DNA from: Pseudomonas alliivorans
GTDB taxonomy: Bacteria > Pseudomonadota > Gammaproteobacteria > Pseudomonadales > Pseudomonadaceae
Assembly (NCBI RefSeq): GCF_017826695.1
Contig: NZ_JAFFZW010000001.1
Span: forward strand, 988,447 to 1,052,446
Reading direction: 5' to 3'
DNA length: 64,000 bases
Position 1 is the stretch's first letter. Each line of letters starts with the position of its first letter. A program made the translations under genes and the position numbers. The notes beneath the pieces were generated by a model that worked only from the letters and a program-made list of their open reading frames with translations, did not search any database and was not told the origin of the DNA. Positions 27,910 through 36,717 of the stretch are shown here, in pieces.

Positions 27910-30099
27910 ATGCACACCTCGCCGTTTCCTTTTCGCCTGACGCTGATTGCGTTTTGCTGCTCCTTTGGTCTTCCCGCCTGGGCCGCTACGGCCACGTCTG
28001 CCTCGTCAGGCGGCCCCATGGTGCTGGGCGAAACCGCAATCAGCGCTGACAAGGTCGCCCCTCAAGCGTTGCCGCCCGTTTATGCCGGTGGCCAGGTGGC
28101 TCGCGGCGGGCAACTGGGTGTACTGGGCAGTTCGGACATTATGGATGTGCCGTTCAGCATGACCAGCTACACCGAGCAGTTGATCGAGGACCAGCAGGCC
28201 GAAAACATCGGCGACGTCCTGCTCAATGACGCGTCGGTTCGTCAGTCCTCCGGTTATGCCAACGCCTCGCAGGTGTTTGTGATCCGTGGATTCGCGCTGA
28301 ATACTGACGACATCTCCTACAACGGCCTTTACGGCGTACTGCCTCGGCAGATCATCTCGACTGACGCGCTGGAGCGTGTCGAAGTATTCAAAGGTCCTAA
28401 CGCCTTTATCAATGGCGTGACGCCAACCGGTTCCGGCATCGGCGGCGGCGTGAACCTGCAGCCCAAGCGTGCGAAAGACACACCGACACGTCGTTTCACC
28501 ACCGACATCAGCAGCGACGGTCGGGTCGGTGAGCACCTGGATCTGGGGCAGCGCTTCGGTGAGGACAACCGGTTCGGCGCACGCCTGAACCTGGCCCAGC
28601 GCGAAGGTGAAACCGGCGTCGATGACGAAGAGCACCGCAGCAAGCTGTTCGCGCTGGGCCTGGATTATCGCGGCGATAACTTCCGCATATCCGGTGATTT
28701 CGCTTATCAGAAACAGCGCATCAATCAGAGCCGCAACACCGTGTTCGTGGGCAGCGGCCTGACCAGCGTACCGCACGCGCCTGACGCCGATACCAACTAC
28801 GCGCCCAACTGGACCTGGACCGAAACCGAAGACACCTTCGGCATGAGCCGGGTCGAATACGACCTCAACGATGACTGGATGCTCTATGCCGCTGCCGGTG
28901 CCAAACACACCCGCGAAACCGGTATCTATGGATCCCCGACCATCAACGACGCAGCTGGAAACATAACGGCGACGCCGTCTTTCATCCCTCATGATGAAGA
29001 CAACAAGACCGCCATGGCGGGCATCAATGGCAACCTGCAGACCGGTCCGGTCAGCCACAAGGTCAACTTCGGACTGTCAGGGATCTGGACCGAACAACGC
29101 AATGCGTACCTGTTCGGCGGCAGCCGCGCCGGCAGCAACCTTTACGACCCGGTGTCGACCGAGCGTCCTGCTCTCAACGGCATCACCGCCGGCGACTTGA
29201 ACGATCCCGGCATCACCGGCAAGAGCCGCATGCGCAGCGCGGCATTCTCCGACACCCTGGGCTTCTTCGACGACCGCCTGCTGGTGACCGCAGGTCTGCG
29301 TCGTCAGCAACTGCGAGTCCAGGGTTATGCCTACGGCAGCGGTCCGCGCACATCGCTGTATGACGAAGCAATCACCACACCGATCTACGGTGTCGTGTTC
29401 AAACCGTGGCGCTACGTTTCGTTCTATGCCAACCGTATCGAGGGCCTGGCCCAAGGGCCGACCGCGCCGGGTACGGTGACGATCAACCCCGGCGAGATCT
29501 TCCCGCCTGCGCGTTCCAAGCAGGTCGAGGCCGGCGTGAAGCTCGACATGGGCACTTTCGGCGCGAGCCTGGGTGTGTACCGTATCGAGCAGCCGGCCGA
29601 CGGTTATCAAGTTCAGGACGGTAGCGGGACCCGCTATGTCCGCGATGGCGAGCAGCGTAACAAGGGCGTGGAAATGAATGTATTCGGTGAGCCTGTCAGC
29701 GGACTGCGTCTTTTGGCCGGTCTGACTCTGATGGACACTGAGCTGAGCGGCACTGCGGGCGGCAGCAACGATGGCAACGATGCCGTGGGCGTACCGACCT
29801 TCCAGTTCAACGCCGGGGCAGACTGGGACATTCCCGGCATTGAAGGCGCGGCAATCAACGCACGCATGCTGCGCACCGGAGGCCAGTACCTGAACGCGTC
29901 GAATACCTTGAGCATCCCGACCTGGAACCGCTTCGACCTGGGCGCACGTTACACCTTCAACGTGGCGCAGAAAGACATCACCCTGCGCGCCAACGTCGAA
30001 AACCTGATGAACAAGGATTATTGGGCGTCCACCAACGGCGGTTACCTGACTCAGGGTGAGCCACGCACCTTGAAAGTGTCGGGCACCATCGACTTCTGA
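27910..30099 (+). CDS. TonB-dependent siderophore receptor
   Basis: This 729-residue outer-membrane receptor begins with a signal peptide (residues 1-25, cleaved after GLPAWA). The plug domain (about 70-200; DVPFSMTSYTEQLIEDQQAE, FVIRGF, and VFKGPNAFINGVTPTGSGIGG) is followed by a 22-strand barrel ending in the terminal Phe of VSGTIDF. It lacks the N-terminal signalling extension of receptors that control their own sigma factor. The combination with RQIISTDALERVEVFKGP is that of the ferric-siderophore receptor subfamily. The cognate siderophore is not known; no biosynthesis or sigma/anti-sigma genes lie nearby, so a xenosiderophore is possible. ATG 27910 has AGCAGGA as ribosome site. Confidence 0.93.
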   Translation: MHTSPFPFRLTLIAFCCSFGLPAWAATATSASSGGPMVLGETAISADKVAPQALPPVYAGGQVARGGQLGVLGSSDIMDVPFSMTSYTEQLIEDQQAENIGDVLLNDASVRQSSGYANASQVFVIRGFALNTDDISYNGLYGVLPRQIISTDALERVEVFKGPNAFINGVTPTGSGIGGGVNLQPKRAKDTPTRRFTTDISSDGRVGEHLDLGQRFGEDNRFGARLNLAQREGETGVDDEEHRSKLFALGLDYRGDNFRISGDFAYQKQRINQSRNTVFVGSGLTSVPHAPDADTNYAPNWTWTETEDTFGMSRVEYDLNDDWMLYAAAGAKHTRETGIYGSPTINDAAGNITATPSFIPHDEDNKTAMAGINGNLQTGPVSHKVNFGLSGIWTEQRNAYLFGGSRAGSNLYDPVSTERPALNGITAGDLNDPGITGKSRMRSAAFSDTLGFFDDRLLVTAGLRRQQLRVQGYAYGSGPRTSLYDEAITTPIYGVVFKPWRYVSFYANRIEGLAQGPTAPGTVTINPGEIFPPARSKQVEAGVKLDMGTFGASLGVYRIEQPADGYQVQDGSGTRYVRDGEQRNKGVEMNVFGEPVSGLRLLAGLTLMDTELSGTAGGSNDGNDAVGVPTFQFNAGADWDIPGIEGAAINARMLRTGGQYLNASNTLSIPTWNRFDLGARYTFNVAQKDITLRANVENLMNKDYWASTNGGYLTQGEPRTLKVSGTIDF

Positions 30100-30105
30100 T
30101 CGACA

Positions 30106-30141
30106 ACCGGCTGACAGTGCCCCCTGACACCGTCAGCCGGT
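30106..30141. terminator. Bidirectional terminator
   Basis: ACCGGCTGAC (30106-30115) pairs perfectly with GTCAGCCGGT (30132-30141) around a 16-base loop, between the convergent receptor and glpQ genes. Confidence 0.65.
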
Positions 30142-30152
30142 CTGTCACGCCC

Positions 30153-31307
30153 TCAGTAGCCGTTGCGCTTGAGGATCGTGTCAATGCTTTCCTTGGCCGG
30201 ACGGCCATAGTACTTCAGCAGCTCGGCGGTGCGATTGGTGAAGAAGCCGTCTGCACCATCCTGGCTGATGCGCTTGAAGTCCGCCGGGTCATCCACGGTA
30301 TACGGATGGATGACCATGCCTTTCTCGTGAGTCAGGTTGTTCATCCAGGGTTTGACCAGATCCATGTAACTCTGGTCGCCGCCCTTGGCCAGTTGTGACG
30401 ACGGGCCGGTGCCGATGGCGCCGTGGGCCTTGGCCCAGTTGATCCAGTTCTCGAACTCTTCCGGCGACTTGACCTCCTGGCTCGCGTAATAGCTGGATTT
30501 GTCCTTCATGCCTGAATCCTTGAACGCCACATCGGACTTGGGTTCGATGGAGCCTTTGCCGATCCACAGCAGCATGACTTTCGGCACTTTCGGCATTTCT
30601 TTCTGCAGCAGCTCCAGGCTCTGTTTCTCAAAGGTCTGCAACACCACACGGCCCGGCATGTGCGCGACGTTCACATGGCCCGGCGCTGCAGCAGGGCGTT
30701 GCGCCAGCCAGCCGCGCTTGGCCAGGACTTTCTTCAGGTCGGCTTCGACACCGGGAAACTGCGACGGCACCTTGGTTTCAATGTACAGCCCCGGCTTGTT
30801 CGCGCCGCCTTCGGCAATATCAATCACCTCATCCAGCGTCAGAATCTGCAGACCGGCGTAGCTGTCACGGGCGCGGTCCGGGTAGGCTTTGTTGAACCAC
30901 GAACCGGCATCCAGTTGCTTGAGCTCGGCCAGCGTGAACGTGCTGACCGGGTCCTTGGCACGGCTCGGAAAAACCTCGGCAATGTTGGTGGTGCGCTCCA
31001 GCACATCGTCATGCAGGGCGATCAGCACGCCGTCCTTGGTGCGCTGGATATCCATCTCCAGATAGTCCGCGCCCAGATCGCGAGCCAGGGTATAGGCCGG
31101 GATGGTTTCTTCCGGGGCGTCGAACGAGGCGCCCCGGTGAGCGACCACCGCAGGCCATGGCAATCCCAGTTTTTCGCTCAATACTTTACCCGGTGCATCT
31201 GCGGCCGATGCTGTGCCTGACGACAGCATCACACCTGCGATGGCGGTCGCCGCCAGCAGTCGAGCCAAGGGCGTTCTGGTGAACCGGAAAGAGGAAAATC
31301 CTTGCAT
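30153..31307 (-). CDS. glpQ: Periplasmic glycerophosphodiester phosphodiesterase
   Basis: This 384-residue protein has a signal peptide (residues 1-35; hydrophobic LLAATAIAGVMLSSGTASAA) and a GDPD TIM barrel. Catalytic residues are visible in VVAHRGASFDAPEET (His), YLEMDIQRTKDG (Glu and Asp metal ligands) and LIALHDDVLERTT (His). It hydrolyses deacylated phospholipids such as glycerophosphocholine to glycerol-3-phosphate and an alcohol in the periplasm, supplying phosphate and carbon. No clear Pho box was found upstream. I chose ATG 31307, since the longer frame reaching 31451 would bury the signal peptide. Confidence 0.94.
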   Translation of the reverse strand: MQGFSSFRFTRTPLARLLAATAIAGVMLSSGTASAADAPGKVLSEKLGLPWPAVVAHRGASFDAPEETIPAYTLARDLGADYLEMDIQRTKDGVLIALHDDVLERTTNIAEVFPSRAKDPVSTFTLAELKQLDAGSWFNKAYPDRARDSYAGLQILTLDEVIDIAEGGANKPGLYIETKVPSQFPGVEADLKKVLAKRGWLAQRPAAAPGHVNVAHMPGRVVLQTFEKQSLELLQKEMPKVPKVMLLWIGKGSIEPKSDVAFKDSGMKDKSSYYASQEVKSPEEFENWINWAKAHGAIGTGPSSQLAKGGDQSYMDLVKPWMNNLTHEKGMVIHPYTVDDPADFKRISQDGADGFFTNRTAELLKYYGRPAKESIDTILKRNGY

Positions 31308-31628
31308 GGGCCGATGATTCCTTGAATGGAGAAAACAGTTGATCGCCTCGTACAGTTCGACGGAGACGCACCCTGAAGCATTAACAACATCGCTTTCGAT
31401 ACGGCAAGTGCAGTGTCGTTCCCGGTTGCGTGATGTCGTCCTGAATGTCATTTACGGCACACAACGATAGCGCAACGCCGCAGCCGCATGGCCCCGAGGG
31501 CTGGCGCACAGTCTGGGCGACGAATGAGACGGCTGTATGAACGCAGGCTGTTCATTCGGCGAATGCCTCTGCCCAAGCGCGTCGACTCGGGTTACTGTCA
31601 GGTTTTTGATCATCAGGCAGGAGTGGGC

Positions 31629-32561
31629 ATGACAACGGTATTGGTGCTGGTCGAAAATCTGGATACCTATCTGCCGATTCTGGAACACAGTGGTTTCGAG
31701 CTGATTCGCGCACCCACAGCCGCGCAGCGTGCCGAAGCGATTGCCGCACATGGGGCGGCCATCAGCGCGGTCGTGACCCGTGGCCCGCTGGGTTTCTTCG
31801 CCGAAGAGATGGACGCCTTGCCCAACCTGCGCATCATCTGCGTAAGCGGGGCGGGGTATGAAAAGGTCGACCTGCCAGCGGCCGAAGCACGTGGCATTAC
31901 TGTCACCAATGGTGCGGGGGTCAATGCTTGCACCGTGGCCGATCATGCGCTTGCACTGCTGCTTTCACTGGTACGTGACATTCCTCAGGCTGACGCCTCG
32001 GTGCGGCGCAGCGAGTGGCGCAAGGCGGTGCGTCCGTCGCTGGCGGGCAAGCGTCTGGGCATCATCGGGCTGGGCGCGGTCGGGTTGGCGATTGCCCGGC
32101 GCGCGGCGGCTTTCGATATCAGCATCGGTTATCACAATCGCAAGGCACGCTCCGACTGCGATTACACCTGGCACGCCTCCGTGCAGTCGCTGGCCGAAGC
32201 GTCGGACTTTCTGGTCATTGCCACGCCGGGCGGCAGCAGCACCCATCATCTGGTAAACGCCTCGGTGCTCGCGGCATTGGGGGGCGACGGGTTTCTGGTC
32301 AACATCGCCCGCGCCAGTGTCGTCGACACAGACGCTCTGGTCGCCGCATTGCAAGCGCAGAAGATTGCCGGAGCGGCACTGGATGTGTTCGACGATGAGC
32401 CCAGCGTACCTGACGTGTTCAAGACCCTGGGCAATGTGGTGTTGACGCCACACGTGGCAGGCCTGTCGCCCGAGGCATCGAAAGACAGTGTGCAGATGGT
32501 CAATGACAACCTGCTGGCCTTCTTTGCCGGCAAGCCTGTACTGACGCCTGTTCACAGTTGA
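31629..32561 (+). CDS. D-isomer-specific 2-hydroxyacid dehydrogenase
   Basis: This 310-residue NAD(P)-dependent enzyme has an N-terminal substrate domain with the motif VSGAGYEKVDLPAAEARGI, a Rossmann domain with LGIIGLGAVGLAIARR (about residues 143-158), and the catalytic residues Arg in LVNIARASVVDT, Glu in DVFDDEPSVP and His in VVLTPHVAGLSPEA. It reduces a 2-oxoacid, such as glyoxylate, hydroxypyruvate or 2-ketogluconate, in the cytoplasm. The exact substrate is not determined by the visible motifs. SD AGGAG at 31619-31623 supports ATG 31629. The following gene starts 109 bases later. Confidence 0.92.
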   Translation: MTTVLVLVENLDTYLPILEHSGFELIRAPTAAQRAEAIAAHGAAISAVVTRGPLGFFAEEMDALPNLRIICVSGAGYEKVDLPAAEARGITVTNGAGVNACTVADHALALLLSLVRDIPQADASVRRSEWRKAVRPSLAGKRLGIIGLGAVGLAIARRAAAFDISIGYHNRKARSDCDYTWHASVQSLAEASDFLVIATPGGSSTHHLVNASVLAALGGDGFLVNIARASVVDTDALVAALQAQKIAGAALDVFDDEPSVPDVFKTLGNVVLTPHVAGLSPEASKDSVQMVNDNLLAFFAGKPVLTPVHS

Positions 32562-32670
32562 GCGGTCGTGCGTGGCTGCACGGATGGCTTGCCTGATCGC
32601 CCATTCTGCTTGCGCTGCTGCCTGTCTATAGTCCGGCCCATCACGCATGACATCAATCAGGGAGCAGGGC

Positions 32671-33393
32671 ATGGACGCAATGAGCGGGGCAGGCAAAACC
32701 GTGCGAATCGGTCTGGTAGGGGATTTCAATACGCAGTTCGCGGCGCATCAGGCAATACCGCAGGCCTTGCAGATGGCAGGTGACGCGTTGCAGTTGAAAG
32801 TCGAGGCGCAGTGGTTGCCAACGCCTGAAATCGGAGAGGGAGTCCGGCTGACGGCCTTCGATGGCCTGTGGTGTGTGCCGGGCAGTCCCTATCAGGACAT
32901 GCAGGGCGCGATGACAGCGATTCGTCTGGCGCGCGAGCAGCACATTCCGTTTCTCGGTACCTGTGGCGGATTTCAGCATGCGTTGCTGGAGTTCGCCCGT
33001 AACGACCTGGGCTGGAGCGATGCCGAGCACGCTGAATCAGCCCCGGACGCCCCGAACGCGATCATTGCGCCGCTGAGCTGTTCTCTCGTCGATGCACTGT
33101 CGACGATTCATCTGGTGCCGGACACCTTGATTGCCCGGGCCTACGGCAGGCTGGAGATCGAGGAGCGTTATCACTGTCGTTACGGTCTGGTGCGTGAGCT
33201 GGAACAGCAGGTTTTCGGCGCGGCAATGAAAATCAGCGGACGAGGTCCCGAAGGTGAAGTGCGCAGCATGGAACTGGAAGGTCATCCGTTTTTCGTCGCC
33301 ACGTTGTTTCAGCCTGAGCGTGCCGCGTTACTGGGCAGCACGCCCGCGCTGGCCAAGGCGTTCGTTCAGGCGTGCAGCGGTGACGCCCGATGA
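32671..33393 (+). CDS. CTP synthase-like glutamine amidotransferase domain protein
   Basis: This 240-residue protein corresponds to the C-terminal class I glutaminase domain of CTP synthase without the synthetase half. It has the nucleophile elbow FLGTCGGFQHALLEFARN (Cys98) and the strand EERYHCRYG, matching CTP synthase ERHRHRYE. The final catalytic motif, normally FHPE, reads FQPE: Gln214 takes the place of the catalytic His, while Glu216 is kept. It may therefore be inactive as a glutaminase or use another mechanism. Relatives of this stand-alone group are annotated as CTP synthase C-terminal-region-related proteins. ATG 32671 has SD GGGAG (32660-32664); ATG 32647 is an alternative. The stop overlaps the next start (ATGA). 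Confidence 0.85.
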   Translation: MDAMSGAGKTVRIGLVGDFNTQFAAHQAIPQALQMAGDALQLKVEAQWLPTPEIGEGVRLTAFDGLWCVPGSPYQDMQGAMTAIRLAREQHIPFLGTCGGFQHALLEFARNDLGWSDAEHAESAPDAPNAIIAPLSCSLVDALSTIHLVPDTLIARAYGRLEIEERYHCRYGLVRELEQQVFGAAMKISGRGPEGEVRSMELEGHPFFVATLFQPERAALLGSTPALAKAFVQACSGDAR

Positions 33394-33710
33394 TCGCCTC
33401 GCGTTTTCCCACGCCTTATTACGCGGTGGTGTTTACATCACTGCGCAGTGCTGATGACGGGCAGGATTACAACTCAGCCGCGCAACGCATGGTCGAACTG
33501 GCCCGGCAGCAGCCTGGATTTCTCGGGGTGGAGTCGGCGCGTGACGAAACCGGTCTGGGCATTACCGTGTCGTACTGGTCCGATGAGGCCGCGATTCGGG
33601 CCTGGAAGGCTCATGCCGAGCATACCGAGGTTCGTGAACAGGGCCGGGCGTACTGGTACCAGTCGTTCACGACGCGGGTGTGCAAGGTCGAGCGCGACTA
33701 TTCATTTTGA
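33390..33710 (+). CDS. ABM-type antibiotic biosynthesis monooxygenase family protein
   Basis: This 106-residue protein matches the dimeric alpha-beta barrel ABM family: YYAVVFTSLRSADD, a helix with MVELARQQPGFLGVESARDE, then GITVSYWSDEAAIRAWKAH, which has the conserved Trp and His, and a final strand. It is related to Bacillus YqjZ/isdG-like oxygenases with unknown substrates. Its ATG overlaps the stop of the preceding gene by 4 bases, so both are translated together. The pair with a truncated CTP-synthase domain has no clear pathway meaning. Confidence 0.87.
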   Translation: MIASRFPTPYYAVVFTSLRSADDGQDYNSAAQRMVELARQQPGFLGVESARDETGLGITVSYWSDEAAIRAWKAHAEHTEVREQGRAYWYQSFTTRVCKVERDYSF

Positions 33711-33750
33711 TGCCGGGCAGCCTGACACCGCGCAGCACTGCGTAAAGCAG

Positions 33751-33786
33751 TTGAAACAGGGAATGCGACCCAAGGTGCTGTTTCAA
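33751..33786. repeat. Inverted repeat upstream of the MarR gene
   Basis: TTGAAACAG (33751-33759) and CTGTTTCAA (33778-33786) are exact complements, and the flanking GCAg and tTGC nearly continue the match. It may be a MarR operator or the end of the preceding operon. Confidence 0.5.
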
Positions 33787-33808
33787 TTTGCGGGGATATG
33801 CCAGCATT

Positions 33809-33829
33809 GGGCTCCAGACACGGGAGCCC
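33809..33829 (+). promoter_or_regulatory. Hairpin covering the ribosome site of the MarR gene
   Basis: GGGCTCC (33809-33815) pairs with GGAGCCC (33823-33829). The right arm contains the ribosome-binding GGAG and ends two bases before the ATG at 33832, so the structure would hide the start until opened. Confidence 0.5.
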
Positions 33830-33831
33830 TT

Positions 33832-34323
33832 ATGAATCACGACCTGACTCCGAACGGCACGGTGCGCATTCCGGAAGGCCTGGATGTTCCCGCGCAGGTG
33901 ATTTGCCACGCCACCAGTCTGCGCAGGGCGAGCCGACGCATCTGCCAGCTATACGACGCCGTCATGGCGCCGTGCGGCCTGCGTTCGACGCAACGTTCGA
34001 TCCTGATGCAGATCGCCCGCAATCAGGCGCCGACCATGACCGAACTGGCGACGATTCTGGTTATCGATCGCTCGGCGCTGGCGCAGAATCTCAAGCCGCT
34101 GGAACGTGAAGGGTTGTTGTCGGTGGACGTCGACCCGAACGACAAACGCAGTCGCCTGGTGCGCCTGACGCAGGCTGGTGTCGAGAAACTGCTGGAATCC
34201 CAGGCATTGTGGGAACAGGCCCAGCGCTCCTATGAAACCGCGCTGGGGCCTGAACTGGCACTGGAACTGCGCACCCTGCTGGCGCAGGTTGCAGCGGCCG
34301 ACTACGGCGACGAGTACGCGTGA
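33832..34323 (+). CDS. MarR-family transcriptional regulator
   Basis: This 163-residue protein has the winged-helix MarR fold: the DNA-recognition region MTELATILVIDRSALAQNLKP lies at about residues 68-88 and the wing DPNDKRSRLVRLTQAGVEKL follows. A Cys sits in MAPCGLRSTQRSI near residue 47; this might be redox active but is a common position without function. MarR proteins sense phenolics or oxidants and repress neighbouring genes; the operon just upstream (31629-33710) is the likely target, as it contains a monooxygenase. The ATG at 33832 follows GGGAG (33822-33826). It converges with atoE. Confidence 0.9.
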   Translation: MNHDLTPNGTVRIPEGLDVPAQVICHATSLRRASRRICQLYDAVMAPCGLRSTQRSILMQIARNQAPTMTELATILVIDRSALAQNLKPLEREGLLSVDVDPNDKRSRLVRLTQAGVEKLLESQALWEQAQRSYETALGPELALELRTLLAQVAAADYGDEYA

Positions 34324-34339
34324 GTCGGCCGGTCTGCTG

Positions 34340-35758
34340 TCAGGGCATGACAGGTGGGGTGTAGGTCAGTGTCGTGCCCAGTGCCCATAGCAGGAACAGC
34401 ACCAGCGGCGCGTGAACCAGCAACTGCACGAACGAAAAACCGATCAGATCGCGCGCCTTGAGGCCCAGAACACCCAGCAGCGGCAGCATGTAGAACGGGT
34501 TGATCAGGTTTGGCAAGGCTTCGGCGGCGTTGTAGATCTGCACCGCCCAGCCCAGGTGATACTGGAGTTCATTGGCGACCTGCATCACATAAGGTGCTTC
34601 GATGATCCACTTGCCGCCGCCCGACGGGATGAAGAAACCGAGCACCGCCGAGTACACGCCCATCAGCACCGCATAGGTGTCGTGGGAGGCGATGCTGGTG
34701 AAGAACGTCGAAATGTAATGCGCCAGGGTCTGCGCGTCGCCGCCCTTGACCGTGGTCAGCAGCGCGGCAATCGAGCCGTAAAGCGGAAACTGGATCAGCA
34801 CCCCGGTGGTGGTCGGTACTGCCCGCGCCACGGCATCCAGAAAACTGCGTGGCCGCCAGTGCAGCAGTGCGCCCAGCATGATGAACAGGAAGTTATAGGT
34901 GTTCAGCCCGGAAATCGCAGTGATCGCCGGTTTGGTCGAGAACTCGTTGAACAGCCAGCCCGCACCTAACAACACCATCAGAATGATCAGCAGGGGACTG
35001 TATTCCAGCCATTCACCGGGCCGCGAACGGACAGGCAGCGGTGGCAGGTTGAAGGCCGGGTCCACGCCGCAGTCTTTCGCATCTCGAGCGCTGTTCGGGC
35101 CGGGCGCAGTGGCATAGGCGACGATCAGGGAAATGACCACCAGCGCCGCCAGCATCACGCCGGACTGCCAGAGGAAAATGGTTTCGGTGAAGGGGATAAC
35201 GCCCGTGATCGCCAGGATCGACGGTGGCAGGCTGGCCGGGTTGGCCTGCAATTGCGCCGCCGATGACGACAGCCCTAACGCCCAGACGGCGCCCAGCCCC
35301 AGATAGGCCGCTGCACCGGCGGCTCGATAATCCATGCGCAGATCGGTGCGGCGGGCGAGGGCGCGTACCAGCAGACCGCCAAACACCAGGGAAAGCCCCC
35401 AGTTGAGCAACGACGCGAGCATCGAAATCAGCGCGACCCAGGCCACCGCCGAGCGGCCATTGCGCGGAATACGCGCCAGTCGGTCGATCAGCCTGACCGC
35501 AGGCGGCGAACTGGCCACCACGTAACCGCCGATCACGACGAACGCCATCTGCATGGTGAACGGAATCAGGCTCCAGAAGCCGTCACCGAAGGCCTTGGCC
35601 GCTTCTGCTGGTCTTGCACCGATGGCCAGCGTCGCTACGGTGACAATCACCACTGCCAGGGCGGCGAAGACCCATGAGTCGGGGAACCAGCGTTCAGCCC
35701 AGGCAGCGCAGCGCAGGGCAAATCGGGCGGAGCGGCTTTCTTCGAGGTTGGCGGCCAT
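34340..35758 (-). CDS. atoE: Short-chain fatty acid transporter AtoE
   Basis: This 472-residue integral membrane protein of the AtoE family has about eleven hydrophobic segments. Family landmarks are FVVIGGYVVASSPPAVRL, LLNWGLSLVFGGLLVRALAR, and FFIPSGGGKWIIEAPYVMQVA near the C terminus. It imports short-chain fatty acids or related C4 acids such as acetoacetate for degradation. It lies downstream of the CoA-transferase genes on the same strand, with a 243-base gap containing a repeat, so it may be co-transcribed. In P. aeruginosa the same transporter belongs to the carnitine catabolism dhc region. Confidence 0.9.
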   Translation of the reverse strand: MAANLEESRSARFALRCAAWAERWFPDSWVFAALAVVIVTVATLAIGARPAEAAKAFGDGFWSLIPFTMQMAFVVIGGYVVASSPPAVRLIDRLARIPRNGRSAVAWVALISMLASLLNWGLSLVFGGLLVRALARRTDLRMDYRAAGAAAYLGLGAVWALGLSSSAAQLQANPASLPPSILAITGVIPFTETIFLWQSGVMLAALVVISLIVAYATAPGPNSARDAKDCGVDPAFNLPPLPVRSRPGEWLEYSPLLIILMVLLGAGWLFNEFSTKPAITAISGLNTYNFLFIMLGALLHWRPRSFLDAVARAVPTTTGVLIQFPLYGSIAALLTTVKGGDAQTLAHYISTFFTSIASHDTYAVLMGVYSAVLGFFIPSGGGKWIIEAPYVMQVANELQYHLGWAVQIYNAAEALPNLINPFYMLPLLGVLGLKARDLIGFSFVQLLVHAPLVLFLLWALGTTLTYTPPVMP

Positions 35759-35837
35759 CTGGGCGTCCTGTTGTCATTATTATTGGGAGCGTGTGTGCGA
35801 GCGTTTCCGGCGTGTCTTTTGGCACACTCCGGACGGT

Positions 35838-35922
35838 GGAAGGCGGCTTGCTGGCGATGACGTCAGTTCAGTCGCAGCGGTAGCGCCTGAAAAAATCTAT
35901 CGCCGGCAAGTCGCCTCCCACA
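35838..35922. repeat. REP-type inverted repeat pair (REPIN)
   Basis: GGCGGCTTGCTGGCGAT at 35842-35858 and ATCGCCGGCAAGTCGCC at 35899-35915 are near-perfect reverse complements flanking about 40 bases, followed by TCCCACAGGA. The core is typical of Pseudomonas REP sequences (GCGACTTGCCGGCGA-type). It lies between atoE and dhcB, in the dark intergenic stretch 35759-36001. Confidence 0.7.
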
Positions 35923-36001
35923 GGAGACTGCGTTTATTCAGCAAGTTACATTGTTGTCTGAAGAGCAGTCGTTCAAACCAGGTTTGCGTCAGGTTGCTCG
36001 A

Positions 36002-36658
36002 TCAGAACGTCATCTCGACCACATCGTCCGGTACGATCAGCTTGCCAGCGGTCTTGGCGATGATTTCTTCAACGCTGACCCCCGGCGCACGTTCGCGCAG
36101 GATGAATGCGCCGTCTTCGATTTCAAGATAGGCCAGATCGGTCAATACCTTGCGGATGCAGCCCGCACCGGTGAGTGGCAGGCTGCAGCGGGGCAGCAGT
36201 TTGGACTCGCCGTCCTTGGAAGCATGGGTCATGGTCACGATGATGTTGTCCGCGCCTGCCACCAGGTCCATTGCGCCGCCCATGCCCTTGACCAGCTTGC
36301 CGGGAATCATCCACGAGGCGATGTTGCCCTCGACGTCCACCTCGAACGCGCCCAGCACCGTGAGGTCCACGTGGCCGCCACGGATCATGGCGAAGGATTC
36401 GGCCGAAGAGAAAATCGATGCGCCAACACGCGCGGTGACCGTCTGCTTGCCGGCGTTGATCATGTCGGCGTCGATGGTGTCTTCGGTGGGAAACTCACCC
36501 ATGCCCAGCAGGCCGTTTTCCGATTGCAGCATGACGTCGATGTCTGTCGGGACATAGTTGGCGACCAGCGTTGGAATGCCGATCCCCAGATTCACGTAAT
36601 AGCCGTCCTTGAGTTCGCGGGCGACGCGCTGAGCCATTTGTTCGCGGGAAAGTGCCAT
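36002..36658 (-). CDS. dhcB: 3-oxoacid CoA-transferase subunit B (dehydrocarnitine CoA-transferase)
   Basis: This 218-residue beta subunit of a class I CoA-transferase carries the active-site motif SENGLLGMG with its catalytic Glu, and the nucleotide-like stretch GKLVKGMGGAMDLVAGA. With subunit A it moves CoA between an oxoacid and acetyl-CoA or succinyl-CoA. Homology alone would allow AtoA/ScoB (acetoacetate) as well as DhcB, which turns 3-dehydrocarnitine into betaine and acetoacetyl-CoA in P. aeruginosa. The gene order with the LysR gene and AtoE matches the dhc locus, hence the symbol. It is 59 bases after dhcA. Confidence 0.9.
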   Translation of the reverse strand: MALSREQMAQRVARELKDGYYVNLGIGIPTLVANYVPTDIDVMLQSENGLLGMGEFPTEDTIDADMINAGKQTVTARVGASIFSSAESFAMIRGGHVDLTVLGAFEVDVEGNIASWMIPGKLVKGMGGAMDLVAGADNIIVTMTHASKDGESKLLPRCSLPLTGAGCIRKVLTDLAYLEIEDGAFILRERAPGVSVEEIIAKTAGKLIVPDDVVEMTF

Positions 36659-36717
36659 GGTCTGAATGCTCTTTGTGGTTGTGTGCCGATTCCTGCTTCG
36701 TGAAGCGCCTGTCGCCC

